Assembly (NCBI GenBank): GCA_003550945.1 | Contig: PULL01000114.1 | Location: forward strand, 1-11,596 | Direction of reading: 5' to 3' | Length of the DNA: 11,596 nucleotides | Origin: Thioalkalivibrio sp. | GTDB taxonomy: Bacteria; Pseudomonadota; Gammaproteobacteria; Ectothiorhodospirales; Ectothiorhodospiraceae | Shown: piece after piece, positions 1 to 6,183 of the stretch | Numbering within the stretch: position 1 is the first letter of the stretch | Layout: the number at the start of each line of letters is the position of its first letter | Notes under the pieces: generated by a model | Told to the model about the DNA's origin: nothing | Databases searched by the model: none | What the model saw: only the letters and a program-made list of their open reading frames with translations | Program-made: the position numbers and the translations under genes

Positions 1-89
1 CCCCTTTCCGTGTTTTTCCGTGGCTCGTTTTCATCCTTCAGGGTGCCTCGCCCGCGGGCGAGGCGGTTAACGATTGGCATGTGCGGTGT
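1..89. other. Intergenic DNA downstream of gcvPA with repeat-like sequence
   Basis: This stretch lies between the gcvPA stop codon and the window edge. It contains two copies of TTTCCGTG ten bases apart (5-12 and 15-22) and a perfect 20-base inverted repeat at 45-64. On the minus strand, ATGs at 34 and 80 open short frames that run off the edge, but neither looks like the start of GcvPB. I see no convincing gene here. The TTTCCGTG pair looks like part of a dispersed intergenic repeat; that is an impression, not a database result. Confidence 0.5.
45..64 (-). repeat. Perfect GC-rich inverted repeat after gcvPA
   Basis: The repeat reads GCCTCGCCCG followed by its exact reverse complement. It can form an 8-bp stem with a CGCG loop. 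It begins 26 bases past the gcvPA stop on the transcribed strand. No run of U follows it on either strand, so it is not a typical intrinsic terminator. It could stabilise the 3' end of the transcript or separate gcvPA from a downstream gcvPB. Confidence 0.6.
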
Positions 90-1433
90 TCAGGATAACG
101 CCGCGACATAGCGATCCAGATCCTGAGGAGTCTTGGTCTCGGTCGCGCAGGCCAGCACGCAGTTGGCGAGCTCCGGATAGTCGCTACCGAGTGGGTAGCC
201 CGCGAGCACCCCAGCGCCCGACATCCGCGCCACGCGGCCCACCGCATCCGACCCGAAATCGAAGACCATCTCGTGGAAGTGATCACCCGCGAACCGGGGC
301 TGGACTCCCGCAGCGGAAAGGCGGGCCGCGAGCTGGTGGGTGTTGTGCCAGCAGGCCTCCGCGACCCGCGTCAGCCCGGCATCCCCCAGCAGCGCCATGT
401 GAATGGTCGCGGCGGTCACCACCAGGCCCTGGTTGGTGCAGATGTTCGAAGTGGCCTTGGAACGGCGGATGTGCTGCTCGCGGGCCTGCAGCGTCAGCAC
501 AAACCCCGGACGTCCGTCGGCGTCCTCGGTGCGGCCGACGATGCGCCCCGGCATCTGGCGGATGTGTTCGCGGCGGGTGGTCATGAAACCGAAATACGGT
601 CCACCGCTGGACAGCGGCGCACCCAGCGGCTGCCCCTCCCCAACGACGATGTCGGCACCGCGGTCGCCCCATTCGCCGGGCGGCTTCAGCAACGCGAGCG
701 ACACCGGGTTGACCACCGCGATCACCGGCAGGCCGCGCGCCTCCGCCCAACGCGTCAGCGCGTCCACGTCCTCCAGTACCCCGAAAAAGTTGGGCTGCGC
801 AATCACCAGCGCGGTGACGTCTTCCCCGTCGAAGGCCTGAAGGCGTGCCGGGTCCAGCGATCCGAGTCGGTCGTCCCAGGGCAATTCGACGAGTTCGATG
901 CCCTGGTTCCCGACAATGCTGCGCACCACCGAGCGATAGACCGGATGCAACGCCCCAGGCACCAGGATGCGGCTGCTCTTCGAGCGGCGGTTGATGCGCA
1001 CCGCCATCAGCACTGCCTCGGCAAGTGCCGACGCGCCGTCGTACAGCGATGCGTTGGACACTTCCATGCCGGTCAGGCGGGTGATCATCGTCTGGTATTC
1101 GTAGATCAGCTGCAGCGTTCCCTGCGAGGCCTCGGCCTGGTAGGGCGTGTAGGCGCTGTAGAACTCGCCACGGGTCGCGATCTGCCACACGGCCGCCGGG
1201 ATGTGGTGCTCGTAGGCGCCGGCGCCGATGAAATTCAGCGGCGCCCCGTCGCGCGCCGCGCGCTCCTGCATCAGCCGCGTGATCTCCATTTCAGGCAACC
1301 CTTCCGGAATACCCGCCAGCGGCGGCGCGCGCAGATCAGCGGGAATCTCTTCGAAGAGGTCCTCGATCGATCCCGCGCCAATGCGCTGCAGCATCTCGCG
1401 GATGTCGTCGTCGGTGTGTGGGATGAACGGCAT
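90..1433 (-). CDS. gcvPA: Glycine dehydrogenase (decarboxylating) subunit 1, GcvPA
   Basis: This 447-aa protein is the N-terminal half of the split P-protein of the glycine cleavage system. The GcvPA/GcvPB pair decarboxylates glycine and passes the aminomethyl group to the lipoyl arm of H-protein in the cytoplasm. Family features include the N-terminal MPFIPHTDDDIREML, then NFIGAGAYEHHIPAAV, YTPYQAEASQGTLQ and NASLYDGASALAEA. The length is typical of GcvPA, against about 950 aa for the fused protein of E. coli. The PLP-binding lysine resides in GcvPB, which is not in the window. The start lies 3 bases after the gcvH stop, and only a weak Shine-Dalgarno is visible, so translation is probably coupled to gcvH. 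The gene is third in the riboswitch-gcvT-gcvH-gcvPA operon. Confidence 0.95.
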   Translation of the reverse strand: MPFIPHTDDDIREMLQRIGAGSIEDLFEEIPADLRAPPLAGIPEGLPEMEITRLMQERAARDGAPLNFIGAGAYEHHIPAAVWQIATRGEFYSAYTPYQAEASQGTLQLIYEYQTMITRLTGMEVSNASLYDGASALAEAVLMAVRINRRSKSSRILVPGALHPVYRSVVRSIVGNQGIELVELPWDDRLGSLDPARLQAFDGEDVTALVIAQPNFFGVLEDVDALTRWAEARGLPVIAVVNPVSLALLKPPGEWGDRGADIVVGEGQPLGAPLSSGGPYFGFMTTRREHIRQMPGRIVGRTEDADGRPGFVLTLQAREQHIRRSKATSNICTNQGLVVTAATIHMALLGDAGLTRVAEACWHNTHQLAARLSAAGVQPRFAGDHFHEMVFDFGSDAVGRVARMSGAGVLAGYPLGSDYPELANCVLACATETKTPQDLDRYVAALS

Positions 1434-1436
1434 CGC

Positions 1437-1829
1437 TCAGGACTCGCTCTCCACCATGGCCGCGTACTCCTCCGCGTCCATCAGCGCGTCGATTTCGGCG
1501 GTATCCGAGGGCTGGATTCGGAACAGCCAGCCATCGCCGTAGGGCGATTCGTTCACACGCTCCGGGCCGTCGGCCAGATCCTCGTTCACCGCGACGATCT
1601 CGCCCGACACCGGCGCATACACGTCGGACGCAGCCTTCACCGACTCCACCGTGGCGCAGGCTTCGCCAGCACTGGCTTGGGTTCCCGGCTCCGGCGTTTC
1701 CACGAACACCAGGTCGCCGAGTAGCGCCTGCGCGTGGTCGGTGATGCCCACGGTAACCGAACCGTCGGCTTCCACCCGCACCCACTCGTGGCTCTTGCTG
1801 TACTTCAGGTCCTGCGGCGTATCGCTCAT
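1437..1829 (-). CDS. gcvH: Glycine cleavage system H protein (lipoyl carrier)
   Basis: This 130-aa protein is the swinging-arm carrier of the glycine cleavage complex. It shuttles the aminomethyl group from the P-protein to GcvT and is then reoxidised by lipoamide dehydrogenase, which is not encoded here. The N-terminus has the typical KYSKSHEWV. The lipoylation motif is ETVESVKAASD-like, read here as VESVKAASDVYAPVSGE, and Lys65 is the expected lipoylated residue. The length matches the family, about 128-130 aa. AGGAA lies 6 bases before the ATG (1836-1840), which supports this start. An 81-base gap separates it from gcvT upstream, and gcvPA follows after 3 bases. Confidence 0.97.
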   Translation of the reverse strand: MSDTPQDLKYSKSHEWVRVEADGSVTVGITDHAQALLGDLVFVETPEPGTQASAGEACATVESVKAASDVYAPVSGEIVAVNEDLADGPERVNESPYGDGWLFRIQPSDTAEIDALMDAEEYAAMVESES

Positions 1830-1910
1830 AAGTCGTTCCTTTTAAGGCGGGTCGTTGTCAAAGTCGGTTTCTCTCACGCGCTTGCGGGAAATCCGCCCAC
1901 GCTGCCCGGG

Positions 1911-3008
1911 TCAGCGGGTGCCATCCAGCAGGGACTTGCCATGGCGCACGAACGGCGGCTTCACCCGACGCACGGGCATCACCCTGCCGCGCATCTGCGC
2001 GATCAGCTCGCTGTGGTCGGAGGCGGCCGGAATGCGTGCCAGCGCGATCGAAACGCCGAGCGTCGGCGAAAAGCTTCCCGAGGTCACCACACCGTCACCG
2101 GCAGGCGTCTCGATCCGGGTGCCGCCGCGCAACACGCCACGCCCCTCGAGCACCAGTCCAACCAGCTGTGCCGGCACGCCCTCGGCGCGCTGCTTCTCCA
2201 GCGCGGTGCGGCCGATGAAATCCCGATCCAGCGGCTCCCAGGCGACCGTCCAGCCGAGGTTCGACACCAGCGGCGTGGTCGACTCGTCCATGTCGGTCCC
2301 GTACAGGTTCATTCCCGCCTCCAGCCGCAGCGTGTCGCGCGCACCGAGGCCGACCGGTCTGACCCCTGCCCGCAGCAACCCGTCCCAGAACGACTCGGCG
2401 CGCTCGGCCGGAAGCATGATTTCGAAACCGTCCTCGCCGGTATACCCGGTCCGCGCGGCCATCCAGTCCTTTCCCCACACGGCGTGGAAGGGGCGCAGCT
2501 CGCCGGCGGTCCGCAGCTCATCGGGCAGCAATGGCACCACCTTAGCCACTGCGTCGGGCCCCTGCACCGCCAGCATCGCAAGTTCCGGATGGGTCTTCAC
2601 GGCAACGTCCCAGCTTTCGCCAACCGCACGCATGTGGGCAACGTCGCCCTCGGCGGTCGCCGCGTTCACCACCATCCGGTAGCCCTCGTCACCCCGGTAG
2701 TAGACGATCAGGTCGTCCACCACCCCTCCGTCCGTGTTGAGCATGCAGGTGTAGAGGGCCCGTCCCGGCGTCTTCAGCTTGGCGACGTCGTTCGCGAGCA
2801 GGTGCCGGAGAAACGACTGCGCCTGCGCGCCCTGAATGTCCACCACCTGCATGTGCGAGACGTCGAAGACGCCGGCCGCGCGGCGTACCGCGTGATGCTC
2901 GTCGATCTGCGAACCGTAGTGCAGCGGCATCTCCCAGCCGGCGAAATCGACCAGGCGCGCGCCGGCTCGCTGGTGGGCGGCGTGGAGGGGTGTGGTCTTC
3001 AGGGTCAT
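1911..3008 (-). CDS. gcvT: Aminomethyltransferase (glycine cleavage T protein)
   Basis: This 365-aa enzyme moves the methylene group from aminomethyl-lipoyl H-protein to tetrahydrofolate, releasing ammonia and forming 5,10-methylene-THF. It aligns along its length with what I recall of E. coli GcvT. Shared blocks include MPLHYGSQIDEHHAVR, FDVSHM, the LLANDVAKL block, GGVVDDLIVYY (Asp98/Asp99, at the position of the catalytic Asp), GYTGEDGFEI, GLGARDTLRLEAGMNLYG and SPTLGVSIALAR. GGAG sits 7 bases before the ATG and fixes the start. It is the first gene after the glycine riboswitch and terminator, so it heads the gcv operon. Confidence 0.97.
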   Translation of the reverse strand: MTLKTTPLHAAHQRAGARLVDFAGWEMPLHYGSQIDEHHAVRRAAGVFDVSHMQVVDIQGAQAQSFLRHLLANDVAKLKTPGRALYTCMLNTDGGVVDDLIVYYRGDEGYRMVVNAATAEGDVAHMRAVGESWDVAVKTHPELAMLAVQGPDAVAKVVPLLPDELRTAGELRPFHAVWGKDWMAARTGYTGEDGFEIMLPAERAESFWDGLLRAGVRPVGLGARDTLRLEAGMNLYGTDMDESTTPLVSNLGWTVAWEPLDRDFIGRTALEKQRAEGVPAQLVGLVLEGRGVLRGGTRIETPAGDGVVTSGSFSPTLGVSIALARIPAASDHSELIAQMRGRVMPVRRVKPPFVRHGKSLLDGTR

Positions 3009-3034
3009 CCGGAATCTCCGTGGTGCAGGTCATG

Positions 3035-3071
3035 AAAAAGGGCGGCCGGCGCTCGATGCCGCCGGCCGCCC
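3035..3071 (-). terminator. Intrinsic terminator of the glycine riboswitch expression platform
   Basis: On the minus strand, a perfect 12-bp stem pairs GGGCGGCCGGCG (3071-3060) with CGCCGGCCGCCC (3051-3040). The loop is 8 bases, and five U follow (3039-3035). The stem starts on the base next to the 3' strand of aptamer-2 P1 and ends 27 bases before the gcvT start. This is a textbook intrinsic terminator placed in a leader, so the riboswitch most likely acts by transcription attenuation. It does not cover the gcvT ribosome-binding site. Confidence 0.85.
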
Positions 3072-3262
3072 CTCTGTCCTGAAACCTGAGAGTTTGCGCT
3101 GCAAGCAACGCCCCCTTCGGTGGGCCGTACACGGCCGCTCTCCAGAGCCTGCCTTCATCACCGTCCCGGTCCGGGTGGCCTGAGCGATTCCGGGCGGACG
3201 TTGCGCCTTCGGCGGCCGATCACACGAGCGAACGGCACTCTTCCAGGTCGGTGTGACGTCGG
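3072..3262 (-). ncRNA. Tandem glycine riboswitch upstream of gcvT
   Basis: Two consecutive glycine aptamers can be read on the minus strand. Aptamer 1 has GGAAGAG (near 3244), the conserved CCGAAGG core (3206-3212) and GCTCAGG (3179-3185). Aptamer 2 has CTCTGGAGAG (3147-3138), CACCGAAGGGGGC with its core at 3114-3120, AAACTCTCAGG (3092-3085) and GGACAGAG (3079-3072). P1 of aptamer 2 forms from CUCUG (3147-3143) and CAGAG (3076-3072). The hairpins between the cores also form: GGCCG-UGUA-CGGCC and GCGUUG-CUUG-CAGCGC. This matches the known tandem glycine riboswitch architecture, which activates gcv genes in many bacteria. The outer 5' boundary is approximate. Confidence 0.93.
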
Positions 3263-3291
3263 GCCAGCGCCCTCCGTCGGCAGAAGCCCCG

Positions 3292-3321
3292 AGTCTAGCC
3301 CAAGCCGGATGCGACGCGAAA
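3292..3321 (-). promoter_or_regulatory. Candidate sigma70 promoter of the gcv operon
   Basis: On the minus strand, TAGACT (3297-3292) is a plausible -10. A weak TTTCGC (3321-3316) lies 18 bases upstream as -35. Initiation near 3285 would start just before aptamer 1, the right place for the riboswitch transcript. The -10 and following bases (CTAGACTCGG) are identical to those of the clearer promoter at 8491-8520, which raises the likelihood. The -35 is poor. Confidence 0.4.
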
Positions 3322-3712
3322 CCCCGCGGCGGCATCCGATGCGCAATTGCGAGGCATTGATCCGAGCCGTTCGCAGCTTTTTTCATTAAGTGCCTGACGC
3401 TGAAACCGGACTGTCACTTGTCCACAAACCTTGTGGATAACTCTGTGGATGGTCTGTCCTAAACGCCCGGGAAGGCTTGTCCCTGCTGGTTCGGAAACAA
3501 ACTGGACATTTTTTGCCCACATTCTCTAACTAACTGTTTTTTATTCCTTATAAGTTTTTTCTGATTCACCTGGAGGCCGCCGCGGCGGTGCCGGGACCCT
3601 GGCCGGGCCGGTGCGCAACGGCGTGTGAATAAGAACGCGGAAGCTCTATCCTACGATCAGGTTGACAGGGCCTTTCGCAGCCTCGTGCCGCGACTGCGGC
3701 CGAGGGGCCGAT
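3322..3712. other. Gene-free spacer between the ubi operon and the gcv leader
   Basis: About 390 bases with no supportable gene. The part from 3370 to 3565 is much more AT-rich than the rest of the window and has four T6 tracts (3378-3383, 3509-3514, 3537-3542, 3555-3560). It also holds the DnaA-box-like cluster described separately. From 3570 the sequence becomes very GC-rich, with a CCGCCGCGGCGG palindrome at 3577-3588 that has no U run on either side. I see no intrinsic terminator for the ubi operon, which ends at 3713. Confidence 0.6.
3418..3632. promoter_or_regulatory. Cluster of DnaA-box-like sites with AT-rich tracts (oriC-like or DnaA-binding locus)
   Basis: Four DnaA-box-like 9-mers are visible: TTGTCCACA at 3418-3426 (plus), TTATCCACA at 3440-3432 (minus, exact consensus), CCATCCACA at 3452-3444 (minus, two mismatches) and TTATTCACA at 3632-3624 (minus, fits TTATNCACA). 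The first two form an imperfect inverted pair separated by about 5 bases. Between the third and fourth boxes lies an AT-rich stretch with three T6 tracts, which resembles a DNA-unwinding element. No dnaA, gyrB, mnmG or rpmH gene is in the window. Whether this is an origin, a DnaA titration or reactivation site, or a regulatory site cannot be settled here. Confidence 0.5.
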
Positions 3713-4906
3713 TCAGACCCCGCGGGTGTCATCCTGCCCAAGCGCACGCAGCGCAAAGAAGCGCTTCAGCACGCGGTGGCGATCCACCTGCCCGACCCCC
3801 AGGCCCCGCGCCCACGCCACCGGCGGCAGCGACGAGCCGAACAACCAGCGCAGCCCTTCCATCGAGCGCAGCATCAACTCGTTGTCGAGACGGCGGCTGC
3901 GCGTGTACGCGCGCAGCGCCCGGGGATCCGCGGGATCGGCACCCGCACCCGCGGGGACCGCGTCCAGCAGTGCCCGGACATCCGAAAACCCGAGATTCAA
4001 CCCCTGTCCCGCCAGCGGATGAATGGTGTGGGCAGCGTCTCCGACCAGCACCAGCCGCCCGCTGACATAGTCGTGCGCCTGCCGCCCGACCAGCGGCCAG
4101 CCGACTCGCGGGGATGTCGACAGGATGTCACCCAGCCTTCCCCCGAATGCATCGCGCAAGGCCTCGGAAAACGCGGCGTCATCCAGCGAAAGTATCCGCT
4201 CGGCTTCGAAGTCGGGCAGCGACCAGACAATGGAACAACGGCCATCCGCCAGCGGCAGGAACGCGAGGATCTCCTCCCCGTTGAAACGCTGCCATGCGGT
4301 GTCCTGGTGCGGAAACCGGGTCGCGACGGTCGCCACCACGCCGGTCATGCGGTAGGGGTTGCGGCGCACTGCGATGCCGGCCCGCGCACGGAGAGCCGAC
4401 TCCGCGCCATCCGCTGCCACCAGCAGCCGCGCGCCGAGCACGCGGCCGCCGTCCAGGTGCAGGTCGATCCGATCCGTCCGCCAGTCGATCGCGCGCCAGC
4501 CCATGTCCGGGAGCAGCACGCCACCTGCCGCCTCCACGCCTTCCCAAAGGCTGGACTCCAGCGCCAGATGTTCGACCGTCCAGCCGAGAGCCGGCAACCC
4601 GAGGTCGTCGGCGTCGAAGCCCAGCGCGGCGCTGCTGTGCGCATCCCAGACCTCCATGCCGTGGAAAGCGTGCCCGCGGCGGGCGAGCACGCTGTCGCGC
4701 ACCCCCAGTTCCCCGAGCAGTTCCATCGAAGCGGCGTTCAGGGTGGCCACCCGGGTGACCGGCGCCTCGTCGTTGAATGCCGGCCGTGGCCGCCGATCCA
4801 GCAGCAGCACGCGGTGTCCGGCGCGGGCAAGTCCCAGCGCGACGGCAGCCCCAGCGGCGCCCCCGCCGACGACAACGGCATCGAAATGCTCCACCGACCC
4901 GCTCAT
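3713..4906 (-). CDS. UbiH/UbiI/UbiF/COQ6-family FAD-dependent ubiquinone hydroxylase
   Basis: This 397-aa flavoprotein monooxygenase probably hydroxylates the ring of a ubiquinone precursor. The FAD-binding motif GGGAAG is at residues 14-19, and Asp37 ends the second strand. The DG motif is at Asp166-Gly167. The GD motif opens VGDAAHTIHPLAGQG at 288-302. In E. coli the gene at this position is ubiI (visC, C5 hydroxylase). The C-terminus (DNELMLRSMEG, SSLPPVAWARGLG, VLKRFFALRALG) recalls UbiF (C6 hydroxylase) more than UbiI, so I give no symbol. The start overlaps the ubiH stop by ATGA, and AGGGAGGA upstream is a strong Shine-Dalgarno. It is the last gene of its operon. Confidence 0.9.
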   Translation of the reverse strand: MSGSVEHFDAVVVGGGAAGAAVALGLARAGHRVLLLDRRPRPAFNDEAPVTRVATLNAASMELLGELGVRDSVLARRGHAFHGMEVWDAHSSAALGFDADDLGLPALGWTVEHLALESSLWEGVEAAGGVLLPDMGWRAIDWRTDRIDLHLDGGRVLGARLLVAADGAESALRARAGIAVRRNPYRMTGVVATVATRFPHQDTAWQRFNGEEILAFLPLADGRCSIVWSLPDFEAERILSLDDAAFSEALRDAFGGRLGDILSTSPRVGWPLVGRQAHDYVSGRLVLVGDAAHTIHPLAGQGLNLGFSDVRALLDAVPAGAGADPADPRALRAYTRSRRLDNELMLRSMEGLRWLFGSSLPPVAWARGLGVGQVDRHRVLKRFFALRALGQDDTRGV

Positions 4907-6183
4907 CCACGATCCTCCCTTCGGCCATCCGGGACAGGCCCGCCCGCCCCCCGCACCTCCGCCCGGGCGCGCGGCAGTGAACGCAGCGTCCGCCGCGGCA
5001 AAGGCTGGAGCCCCATCGCCTGTTCCGCCCAGAACCGCCGCAGCGGATCGATCCGATCCAGCAACAGCATCCCGCTGCCCAGCAGCTGCGGCGCAAGCTC
5101 CTGAGTGGCCAGCAGCCCGCGCGCGAGGAAATCGGTGACCGCGGCGACCCGGTCGATGTCACCACGACGGACTTGTGCGTAGGCTTCGAGCACCTCGGGG
5201 GCCCCAGGGTCGGCTGCGGACAGCAGCTGTCCGGCAAGCGCCGCCACGTCGCGCAACGCGAGATTCAGACCCTGCCCCGCGACCGGGTGCACCCCGTGCG
5301 CGGCGTTTCCGGCGAGTACCAGCCGCTGTTCGTGCAGACGCCGCGCACGCACCAGCTCCAGCGGAAAGCGTGCGACCGGCCCGGCCGCGCGCAGTCGGCC
5401 CAGACGCCAGCCAAAACGCTTCTGCAGCTCGGCCATGCGCTCGGACTCGGTCATCAGCAAACGGTCGTCGCAGACTTCCGGCGGAGCCACCCACACCACG
5501 TTCAACAGGCCGCCCGGCTGGGGCAGCAGCGCCAGCGGACCTTCCGGGGTGAAGCGTTCGAACGCCCGGCCCTGGTGTGGCCGGGTGGACCGCACGTCGA
5601 ACACCAGCGCGTCGGCCATGTACCGGTGTCGCCGCACCTCGATCCCCGCGGCGACGCGCGTCGCCGAACCCGTCCCGTCGGCGGCCACTACCAGCCGGGC
5701 CGCGAACCGATGCCGTCCATCCGGACTCGCGACCACCACCTCGCGCCGCTCGGCCCCGGCGGCTTCCAGTGTCTCGAGCGTGGTACCCGACAGCCACTCC
5801 ACGCCGGATTCCGGCAGCGCCCGCGCGAGCATCGCATCGATCTGCACGGCCGGCACCACCTGTCCGAGCGCCGGCAGGCCGTGGTTCGCGGCATCCATCA
5901 CCACGCTGCCGAAACCGCTCTCGCGGCTCACGTGGATCTCGCGGATGGCCTCTGCATGCGCAGCCAGCGGATCCCAGTAGCCGACGTCATCGAGCAGCCG
6001 CACCGTGCCGGCCGCCAGCGCATAGCCGCGCGTGTCACGGCTTCGCGCGGCCGATTTCCGGCGCTCAGCGCGATCGACCAACACTACGTCCAGTCCGCCC
6101 CGGGCCAGCAGGCAGGCGAGCAAAGACCCGACCGGGCCGCCGCCAACGATCAGCACGTCGCAGTTGCGCCGGCGCGCGGTCAT
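4903..6183 (-). CDS. ubiH: 2-octaprenyl-6-methoxyphenol hydroxylase-like FAD monooxygenase UbiH
   Basis: This 426-aa enzyme likely performs the C4 ring hydroxylation of ubiquinone synthesis at the inner membrane face. The FAD motif GGGPVG is at residues 14-19 and Asp37 follows the LDVVLVD strand. The DG motif is at Asp169-Gly170. The second FAD motif reads AGNAAHGVHPVAGQG (291-305), with Asn in place of the usual Asp, as in E. coli UbiH. An upstream in-frame ATG at 6255 would extend it by 24 residues into pepP. I prefer the ATG at 6183 because it makes the same ATGA overlap with the pepP stop that is seen at every junction of this operon, and the FAD motif then sits at the normal distance. 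The Shine-Dalgarno is weak, which fits coupled translation. Confidence 0.92.
   Translation of the reverse strand: MTARRRNCDVLIVGGGPVGSLLACLLARGGLDVVLVDRAERRKSAARSRDTRGYALAAGTVRLLDDVGYWDPLAAHAEAIREIHVSRESGFGSVVMDAANHGLPALGQVVPAVQIDAMLARALPESGVEWLSGTTLETLEAAGAERREVVVASPDGRHRFAARLVVAADGTGSATRVAAGIEVRRHRYMADALVFDVRSTRPHQGRAFERFTPEGPLALLPQPGGLLNVVWVAPPEVCDDRLLMTESERMAELQKRFGWRLGRLRAAGPVARFPLELVRARRLHEQRLVLAGNAAHGVHPVAGQGLNLALRDVAALAGQLLSAADPGAPEVLEAYAQVRRGDIDRVAAVTDFLARGLLATQELAPQLLGSGMLLLDRIDPLRRFWAEQAMGLQPLPRRTLRSLPRARAEVRGAGGPVPDGRREDRG

Noticed and set aside
45..64. Inverted repeat after gcvPA as an intrinsic terminator
   Set aside because: The stem is perfect but no U run follows on either strand.
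273..1724. Long plus-strand open frame of about 480 codons opposite gcvPA and gcvH
   Set aside because: It is antisense to two well-supported genes. Its product is rich in Arg, His and Gln with no recognisable domain, the usual result of a stop-poor antisense frame in high-GC DNA.
1734..3035. Plus-strand open frame of about 430 codons opposite gcvT
   Set aside because: Antisense shadow of gcvT and the gcvH start. No domain is recognisable and the composition is that of a reverse-strand frame.
3030..3386. Minus-strand open frame of 118 codons across the gcvT leader
   Set aside because: It lies on top of the tandem glycine riboswitch and its terminator, whose conserved bases explain the sequence.
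3370..3390. T6 tract at 3378-3383 as a plus-strand intrinsic terminator
   Set aside because: No GC-rich hairpin precedes it and no plus-strand gene ends nearby.
3577..3588. CCGCCGCGGCGG palindrome as terminator of the ubi operon
   Set aside because: The loop is very short and the minus-strand sequence after it is not U-rich.
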